Shown: in pieces, positions 46,687 through 55,693 of the stretch | Layout: every line of letters begins with the position of its first letter | Position numbering within the stretch: position 1 is the first letter of the stretch | Assembly (NCBI GenBank): GCA_031266415.1 | Contig: JAISBB010000001.1 | Location: 62,001-126,000 of the forward strand | DNA: 64,000 nucleotides | Direction of reading: 5' to 3' | Origin: Oscillospiraceae bacterium | GTDB taxonomy: Bacteria > Bacillota > Clostridia > Oscillospirales > Ruminococcaceae | Notes under the pieces: generated by a model | Told to the model about the DNA's origin: nothing | What the model saw: only the letters and a program-made list of their open reading frames with translations | The model's database searches: none | Translations under genes and position numbers: made by a program

Positions 46687-48510
46687 CTACTCAACTGTAA
46701 CAGATTTTGCTAAATTGCGCGGCTTATCTACATCGATAGCCTTTGCACATGCAACATGGTAAGCCAACAACTGTAAACTAACCGCAAGAAAAAAAGGCAT
46801 TAAACCTCCTTCAGAATGTGGAAGTTCAATCGAGTTTTTTAAAAACTTTTTGGGGATGTCCACCGTACCAGACTTAAATATTAATAAGATATTTCCGCCG
46901 CGAGCGCAAACTTCACTTGCATTGCTTAGTGTTTTTTCCAAAATATGCTCTTGAGTTGCGAGAGTTATAGCCAACACTTTACTTGTCACTAAAGAGATCG
47001 GCCCATGTTTCAATTCGCCAGCAGCGTAAGCCTGCGCATTTATGTATGAAATTTCTTTCAATTTCAATGCACCTTCCTGTGCCAACAGGTAATCTAATCC
47101 ACGCCCAATAAAAAAAATCGTTTCAAAATCAGCGCAAAATTTGGCTATTTTTTTTATTTTATTTTCACCTTCAGCTAAAAACCGTTTTAAATGTCCTGGA
47201 ATATCAATTAATTCATTGCAAAAAAGGTGTAGATTATCTTGTGTCAATTTTTCGTTTAAAAAACCCAATTTTAACCCTAACAAAAACAAAACTGTTAACT
47301 GTGCCAAATAAGCTTTTGTGCTGGCAACTGCTACTTCAACACCAGCTTCTGTGAAAATAACTTGGTCTACTTCCCTACTGATGCTGGAACCTTTAACATT
47401 TACAATCCCAACAGTAGCAATTCCAAGGCCGCAAACCAATCTTACTGCGGCAAGTGTATCTGCCGTTTCTCCAGACTGTGAAATAAAAATAACAAGAGTA
47501 TCTTTCGTTAAAATCGGCAAAAGATACCTAAACTCACTTGCAACAGTAACTTCAACAGGGATTCGCGCAAACTTCTCAATCCAATTCTTACCAACTAAAC
47601 CTGCATACCTAGCCGTTCCACACGCAACAATGTGGATACGGTTAAATTTTTTCAAATAAGAGTCAGAAATTCCATCCACTGCAAAATCTGGAGAACCAGC
47701 TTTAATGTTTTTATTTATTAGATTAGAAACCACCCATGGTTGCTCGAAAATTTCTTTATTCATAAAATGTGAAAAAATACCTTTATCCTGCGAATCCACT
47801 TTCCAATCTGCAATATTTTCCACTTTATTTATTTCTTTGTTGTTTTTATCAAAAATCGTAACATTACGCTTCCCAATAACAGCAATTTCACCATCTTGCA
47901 GCAAATAATATTTGTTTGTGTATTCTAATACCGCATTAACGTCTGAGCTCAAAAATTTTTCATTGTCGCAAATTCCAATAATAAGTGACGCCTCTTTTTT
48001 TAAAGCAAAAAGATTATCTGGTGTATCAAAAAACACAAGCCCCAGTGCATAGGACCCACACAACATCTGCGCGACCTTTTGCAGAGTTTCAATAGGGTCC
48101 CCTTCATAATATAAATCCAATAATTTCGCAATTGTCTCGGTATCTGTTTCTCCGTCGAAACTATATCCTTTCATTTCAAGCAAATCTTTTAACTTTGCAC
48201 TATTTTCAATAATTCCATTATGAACCACGGCAACTCTTTTGGTACTGTGTGGATGTGCATTTTTTACAGATGGGGTTCCGTGTGTTGCCCACCTTGTGTG
48301 CCCAATTCCACAAATTCCCTCAATTGTCATATCTCGAACTAATGCTTCTATTTCAGAAACCATTCCCACAGTTTTAATGGTGGTAATTTTCCCATCATTC
48401 ACAACAGAAAGACCAACAGAGTCATAACCTCTATATTCCACTTTTTTTAGCTGTTTAATTATTACATCACACGCTTTTTTATTGCCAACATAACCAACAA
48501 TTCCGCACAT
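46687..48510 (-). CDS. glmS: glutamine-fructose-6-phosphate aminotransferase
   Basis: 607 aa. The N-terminal glutaminase starts MCGIVGYVGNKKACD (catalytic Cys2) with GIGHTRWATHG; two SIS isomerase domains follow (ISQSGETADTLAA) and the C-terminus ends DKPRNLAKSVTVE. It makes glucosamine-6-phosphate for wall synthesis. Only 34 bases separate it from the upstream gene, so the glmS ribozyme common in Firmicutes is not present in front of it. Confidence 0.97.
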   Translation of the reverse strand: MCGIVGYVGNKKACDVIIKQLKKVEYRGYDSVGLSVVNDGKITTIKTVGMVSEIEALVRDMTIEGICGIGHTRWATHGTPSVKNAHPHSTKRVAVVHNGIIENSAKLKDLLEMKGYSFDGETDTETIAKLLDLYYEGDPIETLQKVAQMLCGSYALGLVFFDTPDNLFALKKEASLIIGICDNEKFLSSDVNAVLEYTNKYYLLQDGEIAVIGKRNVTIFDKNNKEINKVENIADWKVDSQDKGIFSHFMNKEIFEQPWVVSNLINKNIKAGSPDFAVDGISDSYLKKFNRIHIVACGTARYAGLVGKNWIEKFARIPVEVTVASEFRYLLPILTKDTLVIFISQSGETADTLAAVRLVCGLGIATVGIVNVKGSSISREVDQVIFTEAGVEVAVASTKAYLAQLTVLFLLGLKLGFLNEKLTQDNLHLFCNELIDIPGHLKRFLAEGENKIKKIAKFCADFETIFFIGRGLDYLLAQEGALKLKEISYINAQAYAAGELKHGPISLVTSKVLAITLATQEHILEKTLSNASEVCARGGNILLIFKSGTVDIPKKFLKNSIELPHSEGGLMPFFLAVSLQLLAYHVACAKAIDVDKPRNLAKSVTVE

Positions 48511-48544
48511 TTATACCAACCCCAATCCACTTTCAAGTATCAAT

Positions 48545-50608
48545 TTAAATACTTCGAAATAATACAATCACAAAACACAGCAACAGCCACAACATGTGGT
48601 ACCCCAATACATTTGTAGCAGAAATCATACTAAGGTTTCCACACAACACAAAATAATTCACCAATCCTAAACCAATCACCGCACCCAACATTTGCACGAA
48701 AACTGTAACCTTAGCAGTATTTTGCGCCCGTTTTGCTTCTGTTAAAATTAAGTTCAAACCAAATAGTTTTTCTTTAACAAAAACTTGCGATTCTTCACTT
48801 ATTTCCAAATTCTTTGATAAAGCTAACGGAACAACCGCCATTGAGTTTTTTTCAAGTCCGTAAAGCGTAGAAAAAAACTCGTGTGAAAAAGTAACATCTT
48901 TTACGTTAACAAAAATCCCAACCTTATTTTTTTGCAAATGTGCAAGCATTCTTCTGACCTTTACAAGAGGCTTATACCCAACAATAAACATTGCAAGCAA
49001 AACGCCATCCACAGCAACATATTGTGCTCTTGAAATAATTTCTCCAGGCTTTGCGATGAGGCGTATTTTTTCGAATTCTCTGGAAGGTGTTCGCACTCCG
49101 TGGTTTATCATAAGCTCACGTGACCCAAACAAAATCCGCTTCCCATCTATCCAACCAGAAAACCCCATATCTCCCTCAAAATTTAAACCTTCTACTGGCT
49201 TCAGCATATCTTTGCTGGCAAGCATACAAGTAAAAACATCAACCGCTTCCACAAGTGCCGCACTCAAGATACTGGCTGCACTCAAAATTGCAAAATCCAC
49301 CAATTTTTTTTCGAAAAGTTCCATTTTCAGAAGCTTCGTATGTGTGTTGGAAATCAAATCGCAACCGTCTACAATTGCCGCATCTACAGAAGTTGCAAGA
49401 TTTAATGCTGAAAGAGAGCTTATTCCTCCTCCTCCACGACACAACTGCTTTGCAAAATTCAAAAAAACCAGTCCACAACAAAAAGAACCGGCAAATGGAG
49501 CCCCCATTGTTAAAAGTCCACTGAAAATTGTTATTCCAAGCTGATAATCTTCCTTAAAAGCAAAAAAAACTGCACTCACTCCAGCAATAAGAAATAGAAT
49601 TGGAGTGAAAATTCGACACACGTTATCAAAATAATCCGGCAGCTTTTCTGATGCGGACTCCCATCCATTCCCTTCTTCTAAAATACTAACATTCCCATCA
49701 TCGTTCCCCACAAGATAGCGCAATTGCTCTGCCGATTCAATTTTAAGTTTCTTAAACATATATACATTGCCTTTGGCCAGCAACTGCTGATTTCGCTCCT
49801 CAACGCACCCAAGCATATATCTACTAAGTGAATAAAAAAACCACGCGCCAATTGCCACAACACTATAAATATTCGCGAAATTATGTACAGTAACATATGA
49901 ATTTAGAAGTCCAACAATATTCTGCCCAAGTGCACCTAAAACCGAAATGCAAACTAAACTACTGGCATCCGCTTTGAATTTCACAAAACATTTTAATCCA
50001 AAAAGCATCAACTCAATATTTGTGGCAATAGGAATAATTAAAAACAAAAGATTAATTAAAACTGATACAGGCTGGTCTAAAACAACTTTTAAAAACGAAG
50101 GTAAAAAGGTTGGCTTGACATTCAGCAAAAATAACCACATTAAAACCAAAAACGAACTCGCACTAACAATTAATTGTGCACCCCAAAAATCTTTTTCTTT
50201 AGTTGAACGATCAACTTCAATACTCGTTTTCAATTTAGTTGTTTTTTCAACAATTTCAGAATCTGGTTCTGGCGAAAGTGGCAAAAAATTATCATCTTCA
50301 AGTAGTTTCTCTAAATCAGGCTCTTCGACTTCTGCCTCTTCAAAACCATCAATTTGGATATCGTTATTTTCAATAAATTCATTTGTTAAAGTTTCTCTTT
50401 TAAAACGCAACTCACATCTAGATGTTGCTTTAAAATCCATGATTTCTTCATTTTTGTCAACCGCACTAAATTCTGTGGCTGTGTTACTGCAAATCTCTGG
50501 AGTGACATCATTCGGATTTTCATCCACAACCTGCGACTCAGAGACTGCATTTCTTTTTGCCCTTATCTCTTGCAATATATCGTCTACACTGAAATTATTT
50601 CTCGGCAT
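48545..50608 (-). CDS. P-type-ATPase-like membrane protein, catalytic motif lost
   Basis: 687 aa from the ATG at 50608, after GGAGAG; the tracked start overlaps rlmB. Residues 1-150 are an acidic cytoplasmic tail beginning MPRNNFSVDDILQEIRAKR. Eight or so membrane segments follow. The position of the DKTGT loop reads VDAAIVDGCDLIS, so only the Asp survives; TGES, CPC and GDGxND motifs are not found. The nucleotide-domain piece GFSGWIDGKRILFGSRELMINHGV still resembles heavy-metal P1B ATPases. Transport by the normal cycle is unlikely; a structural or sensing role is possible. It is tied to rlmB and glmS by close spacing. Confidence 0.75.
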   Translation of the reverse strand: MPRNNFSVDDILQEIRAKRNAVSESQVVDENPNDVTPEICSNTATEFSAVDKNEEIMDFKATSRCELRFKRETLTNEFIENNDIQIDGFEEAEVEEPDLEKLLEDDNFLPLSPEPDSEIVEKTTKLKTSIEVDRSTKEKDFWGAQLIVSASSFLVLMWLFLLNVKPTFLPSFLKVVLDQPVSVLINLLFLIIPIATNIELMLFGLKCFVKFKADASSLVCISVLGALGQNIVGLLNSYVTVHNFANIYSVVAIGAWFFYSLSRYMLGCVEERNQQLLAKGNVYMFKKLKIESAEQLRYLVGNDDGNVSILEEGNGWESASEKLPDYFDNVCRIFTPILFLIAGVSAVFFAFKEDYQLGITIFSGLLTMGAPFAGSFCCGLVFLNFAKQLCRGGGGISSLSALNLATSVDAAIVDGCDLISNTHTKLLKMELFEKKLVDFAILSAASILSAALVEAVDVFTCMLASKDMLKPVEGLNFEGDMGFSGWIDGKRILFGSRELMINHGVRTPSREFEKIRLIAKPGEIISRAQYVAVDGVLLAMFIVGYKPLVKVRRMLAHLQKNKVGIFVNVKDVTFSHEFFSTLYGLEKNSMAVVPLALSKNLEISEESQVFVKEKLFGLNLILTEAKRAQNTAKVTVFVQMLGAVIGLGLVNYFVLCGNLSMISATNVLGYHMLWLLLCFVIVLFRSI

Positions 50609-50630
50609 ATTTAATCTCTCTCCATCCACA

Positions 50631-51362
50631 TCAACAAGAACTTCGTTGTTTTTGTTTCGCAATTTCTGCGATTATTATTCCCGCAGCAACAGAAACATTA
50701 AGTGAAAGTGATTCCCCAAACATGGGAATGGTTAGAAGGGCATTACTTCGTTCCTTTGCCAACCGGCTAACACCTTTCCCTTCTGCTCCAAAAACAATTG
50801 CTAAATCTCCTGAAAATTTAAATTCAAAAAGACTCTCTCCTTGCAAGTCAGCAGCATAAACCACAACTCCTTCCCGCTTTAACTTATCTATTGTTTCAGC
50901 AATATTACGTACCATAATAATCGGAACATATTCACAGCCCCCAGAAGCAACCTTCAAAACAGTTGAGGTTATTTGCACACTTCTATCTCTAGGAATAATT
51001 ATTCCATCCACACCAAAAACAGCTGCCGTTCTTATTATAGCACCAAAATTATGTGGATCGGTTAAATGGTCTAAAACTACAAAAAAAGCCCCACGACCGA
51101 GGACTTCACTCACAACATCATCTAATAATGCATATTTAAATTTGCTTAACTTTGCCACAACCCCTTGATGAACTCCAACGTAAAGCAAATCTAGTTCCTT
51201 TGTCCCAACTTCACGAATCTTTATGCCTTTTTGTTCAGCTAAATTCAAAAGAACTCCTAAATTTTTTCTGGTTCCACGAAGAAACTGAATTTCAACAATT
51301 TCACGGCCTGCACTTAAAGCTTCTAAAACTGCGTGTTTGCCGGCTAACATTAAGCAATTCAT
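50631..51362 (-). CDS. rlmB: 23S rRNA 2'-O-methyltransferase RlmB-like (SpoU family)
   Basis: 243 aa from the ATG at 51362 that overlaps the rpoZ stop (ATGA). An N-terminal L30e-like substrate domain (LAGKHAVLEALSAGREIVEI) precedes the SPOUT knot: LDHLTDPHNFGAIIRTAAVFG, IVFGAEGKGVSRL and IPMFGESLSLNVSVAAGIIIAE. Predicted to methylate G2251 or a related 23S site. Confidence 0.9.
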   Translation of the reverse strand: MNCLMLAGKHAVLEALSAGREIVEIQFLRGTRKNLGVLLNLAEQKGIKIREVGTKELDLLYVGVHQGVVAKLSKFKYALLDDVVSEVLGRGAFFVVLDHLTDPHNFGAIIRTAAVFGVDGIIIPRDRSVQITSTVLKVASGGCEYVPIIMVRNIAETIDKLKREGVVVYAADLQGESLFEFKFSGDLAIVFGAEGKGVSRLAKERSNALLTIPMFGESLSLNVSVAAGIIIAEIAKQKQRSSC

Positions 51363-51556
51363 TTCTTCACAGAACCAACCCACTGCCACTGATTATCTAT
51401 AAACCCTTGCACAGCAGCACCAACAGGGGTTCCATCATCTTTTTGTTCAAAATTACGTTCTCTAGAAATAGCTCTTGCACGTTTTGCAACCACAACCACG
51501 AAGCAATAAAGATTCACTTCGCTGCCACAAATGCTCTCTACATTAAAATTTTTCAT
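51359..51556 (-). CDS. rpoZ: RNA polymerase omega subunit
   Basis: 65 aa from the ATG at 51556, seven bases after AGGAGG; the tracked start adds 7 codons. FVVVVAKRARAISRERN matches the conserved omega helix (VxxAAKRARQL), and the gene directly follows gmk as in most Firmicutes. The rest is divergent (CGSEVNLYC), so the call leans on context. Confidence 0.78.
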   Translation of the reverse strand: MKNFNVESICGSEVNLYCFVVVVAKRARAISRERNFEQKDDGTPVGAAVQGFIDNQWQWVGSVKK

Positions 51557-51590
51557 TAAAGTTCCTCCTAAAAACATTAAAATATTACTT

Positions 51591-52160
51591 TCAAATCAGT
51601 TTCAAAATTTCATCCACAGCATTTTCAATTTTGTCGTTAACCACAATATAATCAAATTCACACGCTTTTACTAGCTCACTTTCTGCAATCGCAAGACGCC
51701 GCATAATATCATCTTCTGTGTTTGTTCTTCTGTTCCTCAGCCTTAAAACAAGCTCTGCCATTGAAGGTGGCACCACAAAAATCAACACAGCACTTGGATG
51801 TTTCCTTTTTACTTGAAAAGCACCTTTCACTTCAATTTCTAAAATAACATTAAAACCCGCATTAATATTGTCAAAAACATAATTCACTGGAGTTCCATAA
51901 TAATTTGAGTTGTAATCGGCATATTCCAAGAACTCACCTGCATTAACCATACCCATGAATTCATTTTTCGTTCTAAAAAAATAATCAACGCCATCTTTCT
52001 CTTTTGAACGTTTTTCTCTGGTTGTTACTGACGTTGAAAGCTTTAAATTTTCTCTGAATTTCACAAGTTCCGCAACAATTGAACCTTTGCCAACTCCAGA
52101 TGGCCCCGTTAATATTACTAATGTTCCGGTTTTGCCCGCCACAAAAACATCCTTCTCCAT
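51591..52160 (-). CDS. gmk: guanylate kinase
   Basis: 189 aa. Phosphorylates GMP to GDP. P-loop ILTGPSGVGKGS, GMP-binding STSVTTREKRSKEKDGVDYFF and EFLEYADYNSNYYGTP, and LRNRRTNTEDDIMRRL lid region are complete. The ATG follows the ftsL stop without a gap. Confidence 0.97.
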   Translation of the reverse strand: MEKDVFVAGKTGTLVILTGPSGVGKGSIVAELVKFRENLKLSTSVTTREKRSKEKDGVDYFFRTKNEFMGMVNAGEFLEYADYNSNYYGTPVNYVFDNINAGFNVILEIEVKGAFQVKRKHPSAVLIFVVPPSMAELVLRLRNRRTNTEDDIMRRLAIAESELVKACEFDYIVVNDKIENAVDEILKLI

Positions 52161-52586
52161 TCATTTGGCATTTAATTTACTTGCATTAATCTCATCTTTA
52201 CCATCAAAAGGGACATTAACATATTCCACTTGATATTTGCGCAGTTTTTCCATCCCCAATGCCATTGCACGTTCTTCTACGTTTACCGCACTAACTTTAT
52301 CTTCCAACTTCGTGCGCAAAATCAATTCATCGCTTTCTAAAATTTCTAGTTTTTTTGCATCACGCCCCATTTTCTCTGTAATCTCAGTAAGTTGAACTCG
52401 GCTGAATATTGCACCAATCACAACCAAAGTCAAAGCAAACATAGCCGCATACAACCTAAGGCTCAGAAAAGTGTTCTTAGGGGAACCCTCAACAACTCGC
52501 AAATTAACGCGACCATTCTCTTGAGCCACATAATTTTGACGCACTTGACGCATAGGATCAATTTTCGTTTGTGCAACGCCAGTCAA
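52161..52586 (-). CDS. ftsL: FtsL-like cell division protein
   Basis: 141 aa bitopic protein: about 45 cytoplasmic residues, one membrane helix (LRLYAAMFALTLVVIGAIF), then a leucine-zipper-like periplasmic coil (LTEITEKMGRDAKKLEILESDELILRTKLEDKV). TTG start after AAGGGGG. The position directly after rsmH identifies it as FtsL, which bridges the FtsQB and FtsWI complexes. The next gene would normally be ftsI; instead gmk follows. Confidence 0.8.
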   Translation of the reverse strand: MTGVAQTKIDPMRQVRQNYVAQENGRVNLRVVEGSPKNTFLSLRLYAAMFALTLVVIGAIFSRVQLTEITEKMGRDAKKLEILESDELILRTKLEDKVSAVNVEERAMALGMEKLRKYQVEYVNVPFDGKDEINASKLNAK

Positions 52587-52642
52587 TAAATTTCCCCCTT
52601 CGAGTCATCAACTTAATTAAAATTTTTTAAGTTTAAAATACG

Positions 52643-53572
52643 TCACAGCTTTTTTAAAACTCGCAACTTTGCACTCTTGGCACGTTTATTCATACTAATT
52701 TCATTCTCACTTGGAACAATAGGCCTGGTTGTAATTATTTCAGCGGTATTTTCTTTCCCACAAGAACAAATTGGAAATTTTGCAGAGCAAACACAACCAC
52801 CAACAAACTTTCGAAAATGGCTTTTCACCAAACTATCTTCCAGCGAATGAAAAGTAACCACACACAATCTTCCACCACACTTCAATCGAAAAAACCCTGC
52901 ATTTAAGCCACATTTCAAAGACTCCAGCTCATTATTTACTTCAATTCTAATGGCTTGAAACACTCTTTTCGCAGGGTTGCCGCCATGCCTTCGCAATACA
53001 CTCGGAATAGATTTCTCAATAATTTCAACTAATTCAAAGGTTGTTTCAATTGGTTTAATTAACCTACACTTTTCTATTCTTTTTGCAATCACAACAGCAG
53101 ATTTTTCCTCCCCATACCATTTAAATATATTAACAAGCTCGCGAACAGAATAATTATTCACAATTTCTTTGGCTGAATTACCTTTTTTACCCATTCTCAT
53201 ATCTAAATTGGCACATACTTTGTAACAAAAACCACGCTCTGGATTATCAATTTGATATGAAGAAACACCTAAATCCATTAATACGCCATCTATTAAAGGG
53301 AAATTCAAAGCATTTAGCACACTTTCAAGTTCTCTGAAATTTGCCAAAACTACAAACACATTCCTGTGCGCTTTAAATCTTTCTTTCAAAACTTTTATGG
53401 CATCTGGGTCACAATCTATTATAACAAGCTGCCCGCCATCAGTCAACTGCGGTAAAATTTCAGCTGCGTGCCCCCCAGCGCCACCAGTTGCATCAACATA
53501 AATACCATCACTTTTGATATTTAATGCGTGAATCGATTCCGTTAACAACACACTTTTATGAAAATATAGCAA
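52643..53572 (-). CDS. rsmH: 16S rRNA m4C1402 methyltransferase
   Basis: 309 aa. HKSVLLTESIHAL, DATGGAGGHAAEIL (SAM loop), DLGVSSYQIDNPERGFCYK and FHSLEDSLVKSHFR are RsmH motifs. Usually second in the dcw cluster after mraZ; no mraZ is present here and ftsZ is upstream instead. TTG start. Confidence 0.96.
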   Translation of the reverse strand: MLYFHKSVLLTESIHALNIKSDGIYVDATGGAGGHAAEILPQLTDGGQLVIIDCDPDAIKVLKERFKAHRNVFVVLANFRELESVLNALNFPLIDGVLMDLGVSSYQIDNPERGFCYKVCANLDMRMGKKGNSAKEIVNNYSVRELVNIFKWYGEEKSAVVIAKRIEKCRLIKPIETTFELVEIIEKSIPSVLRRHGGNPAKRVFQAIRIEVNNELESLKCGLNAGFFRLKCGGRLCVVTFHSLEDSLVKSHFRKFVGGCVCSAKFPICSCGKENTAEIITTRPIVPSENEISMNKRAKSAKLRVLKKL

Positions 53573-53616
53573 AAATTCTCACTCTCTTAAACAATAAATA
53601 AACAATTAAACTACTT

Positions 53617-54741
53617 TTAAGTAAAACTATTTAATTTATTTGTCAAATGAACGAAAAAATCATCATCACGAATATCATCGGTTTTTAATGCATTGTTAAT
53701 CTTGCTTCCTTTATTTTTTGATCGCAATAAACTTTTATCATCGCCTTTTTCAAATTTTGTTGCAATAACCGTTATTTCGACTTCATCTTTCATCTTATCG
53801 TCGAAAGTAACCCCCCAAAAAATTTTTGCGGCTGGGTGTGCCGCTTCTTTTATCATTGAATTAGCTAATGCTGTTTCAGAAAGCCCAATATCAGGTGACG
53901 CAACAAAATTAACAAGCAATGCGCGCGCACCATCAATTGAAGTTTCAAGCAACGGACTAGAAACTGCCATTTCCACAGCCTCTCGTGCTTTATCTTTTCC
54001 AGAACCTTTTCCCACACCCATGTGAGCATCACCAGCATCTTGCATAACAGCGGCAAGGTCAGCAAAATCAAGGTTAATAAGGCCTGTATCTGTTACAATC
54101 TTAGAAATACAAGAAGTTGCCTGCTTTAAAATGTTATCTGCCGCCCTAAATGCATTTGCCAAAGTTAAATTTGCATCTGGCAATAAACTTAAGCGGTCAT
54201 TTGGAATAACCAGCAAAGAATCAACATGCTGACGAAGTTCCAAAATCCCAAGCTCAGCTTGTTCCATTCTATCTCTACCTTCAAATTCAAATGGCTTGGT
54301 CACAATTGCAACTGTAAGAGCACCTTTTTCTTTTGCAATTTCAGCAACAATCGGTGCAGCACCAGTTCCAGTACCACCGCCCATACCGGCAGTAACAAAA
54401 ACCATTTGCGCATTTTGCAAAGCCATTTCTACTTCTTCTCGGCTTTCTTCTGCCGCCTTTTGCCCTCTTTCTGGGTTGCCGCCAGCTCCACGCCCTTTTG
54501 TAGATTTTTCACCAATAACTATTTTTACTCCCGCAAGCGAATGTTTCAATGCCTGTCTGTCTGTGTTAACCGCCAAGAATTGAACACTGCCATCTTTTGT
54601 TGAACCACAACTATCAATATCGCCAATAATTCCACTATCTATCATTCTATTGATCGCATTTCCGCCGCCACCACCAACACCAACTATTTTTAAAGTAACC
54701 ACATTTTCATCCAAATTGGATTTGCTATTGTTAACAGACAT
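53617..54741 (-). CDS. ftsZ: cell division protein FtsZ
   Basis: 374 aa. Tubulin signature GGGTGTGAAP, T3 and synergy-loop regions (TKPFEFEGRDRMEQAE, MQDAGDAHMGVG). An insertion of about 10 residues (GDIDSCGSTKDGS) sits before VQFLAVNTDRQAL. The C-terminal tail ends IRDDDFFVHLTNKLNSFT rather than the common DIPxFLR-type peptide that binds FtsA/SepF, and no ftsA is nearby. GAGGAGG precedes the ATG. Confidence 0.97.
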   Translation of the reverse strand: MSVNNSKSNLDENVVTLKIVGVGGGGGNAINRMIDSGIIGDIDSCGSTKDGSVQFLAVNTDRQALKHSLAGVKIVIGEKSTKGRGAGGNPERGQKAAEESREEVEMALQNAQMVFVTAGMGGGTGTGAAPIVAEIAKEKGALTVAIVTKPFEFEGRDRMEQAELGILELRQHVDSLLVIPNDRLSLLPDANLTLANAFRAADNILKQATSCISKIVTDTGLINLDFADLAAVMQDAGDAHMGVGKGSGKDKAREAVEMAVSSPLLETSIDGARALLVNFVASPDIGLSETALANSMIKEAAHPAAKIFWGVTFDDKMKDEVEITVIATKFEKGDDKSLLRSKNKGSKINNALKTDDIRDDDFFVHLTNKLNSFT

Positions 54742-54809
54742 TCAACCGGGCCTCCTCAGCTCAAACAATTTTAATGTTTTTTTATGTTTACATTCACCAT
54801 AATTTCACG

Positions 54810-55691
54810 CTAATTACTTATTTTTTCGTTACCTTTATTTTCAATGTTTTCAATCAACGGTTTCCAAATTGCTCTTTTTGTCGAAATAAGATCTGTTAAA
54901 TCTATTTCTCCAGGCACCTCTTCGTCAATATTATTTTTATCAATCATTTTCTCCAAAAATTTTATTTTATGCGGCATTTGATCAAAATTCCCAAACTTAA
55001 CTGTTATTTGATTTTTTGGTTTTTTGCAACGGTAAAAGAACTTGACATTTTGTGGGTCAGATAAATCATATTTCTTTATGTTTTTAAATTCTGAACGCAG
55101 TTTCGATTTTTTTATGCCTGCTCTTAATTCAGTAAGTTTAATTAACTTGTCAACCTCCTCTCCACTATCAACTTTTTCTCCCGAAATTGGGTCTTCAAGC
55201 TTTACACCATCTATTATATCCAAACTTTCATCAATTGTCAAAGCCCCCGCATCTAAAATTTTCAATCCTTCACTAAGAATCACATATTTTTCTCCCGTTT
55301 TTACTGCATATGCTGGCTTTGATTTATGAACAATAATCAAAATTGAAACTGGAAATTTTTTCTTCACAATAACATTCTCCACAAAGAGTAGTTTTTTTTC
55401 TATATTTCTCTTAAGATTCACAACACTCACACCAAATATATTTTCATTAATTTTCACTTTACTAGCTTCAATAATTTGCTTGTTAGTATATCTACTTTCA
55501 TTTTCAATAATAACACGTTCTACTTTTAGAAAAAATCCCAGAGAGAAATATACAGCCGCTAACACTGCAATAAAGAAAAAAAACAAAGACATTAATCGAA
55601 AAACAATTCGATTACGCTTCCTTCGTTTTCTCATGATTATTTTTCGCCGTTTTTTTGCTAAATGCTCCTCTATTTGTAGTGTATTTTCCAT
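54810..55691 (-). CDS. ftsQ: FtsQ/DivIB cell division protein
   Basis: 293 aa. Very basic N-terminus (KKRRKIIMRKRRKRNR), one membrane helix (LMSLFFFFIAVLAAVYFSLGFFL), then a POTRA domain (VERVIIENESRYTNKQIIEASKV...NIFGVSVVNLKRNIEKKLLFVENVIVKKKFP). It nucleates the FtsQ-L-B subcomplex. Two bases separate it from murG. Confidence 0.9.
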   Translation of the reverse strand: MENTLQIEEHLAKKRRKIIMRKRRKRNRIVFRLMSLFFFFIAVLAAVYFSLGFFLKVERVIIENESRYTNKQIIEASKVKINENIFGVSVVNLKRNIEKKLLFVENVIVKKKFPVSILIIVHKSKPAYAVKTGEKYVILSEGLKILDAGALTIDESLDIIDGVKLEDPISGEKVDSGEEVDKLIKLTELRAGIKKSKLRSEFKNIKKYDLSDPQNVKFFYRCKKPKNQITVKFGNFDQMPHKIKFLEKMIDKNNIDEEVPGEIDLTDLISTKRAIWKPLIENIENKGNEKISN

Positions 55692-55693
55692 TG

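Noticed and set aside
49947-50705. 252-aa plus-strand ORF
   Set aside because: Ser-rich antisense shadow of the P-type-ATPase-like gene, with no start signal.
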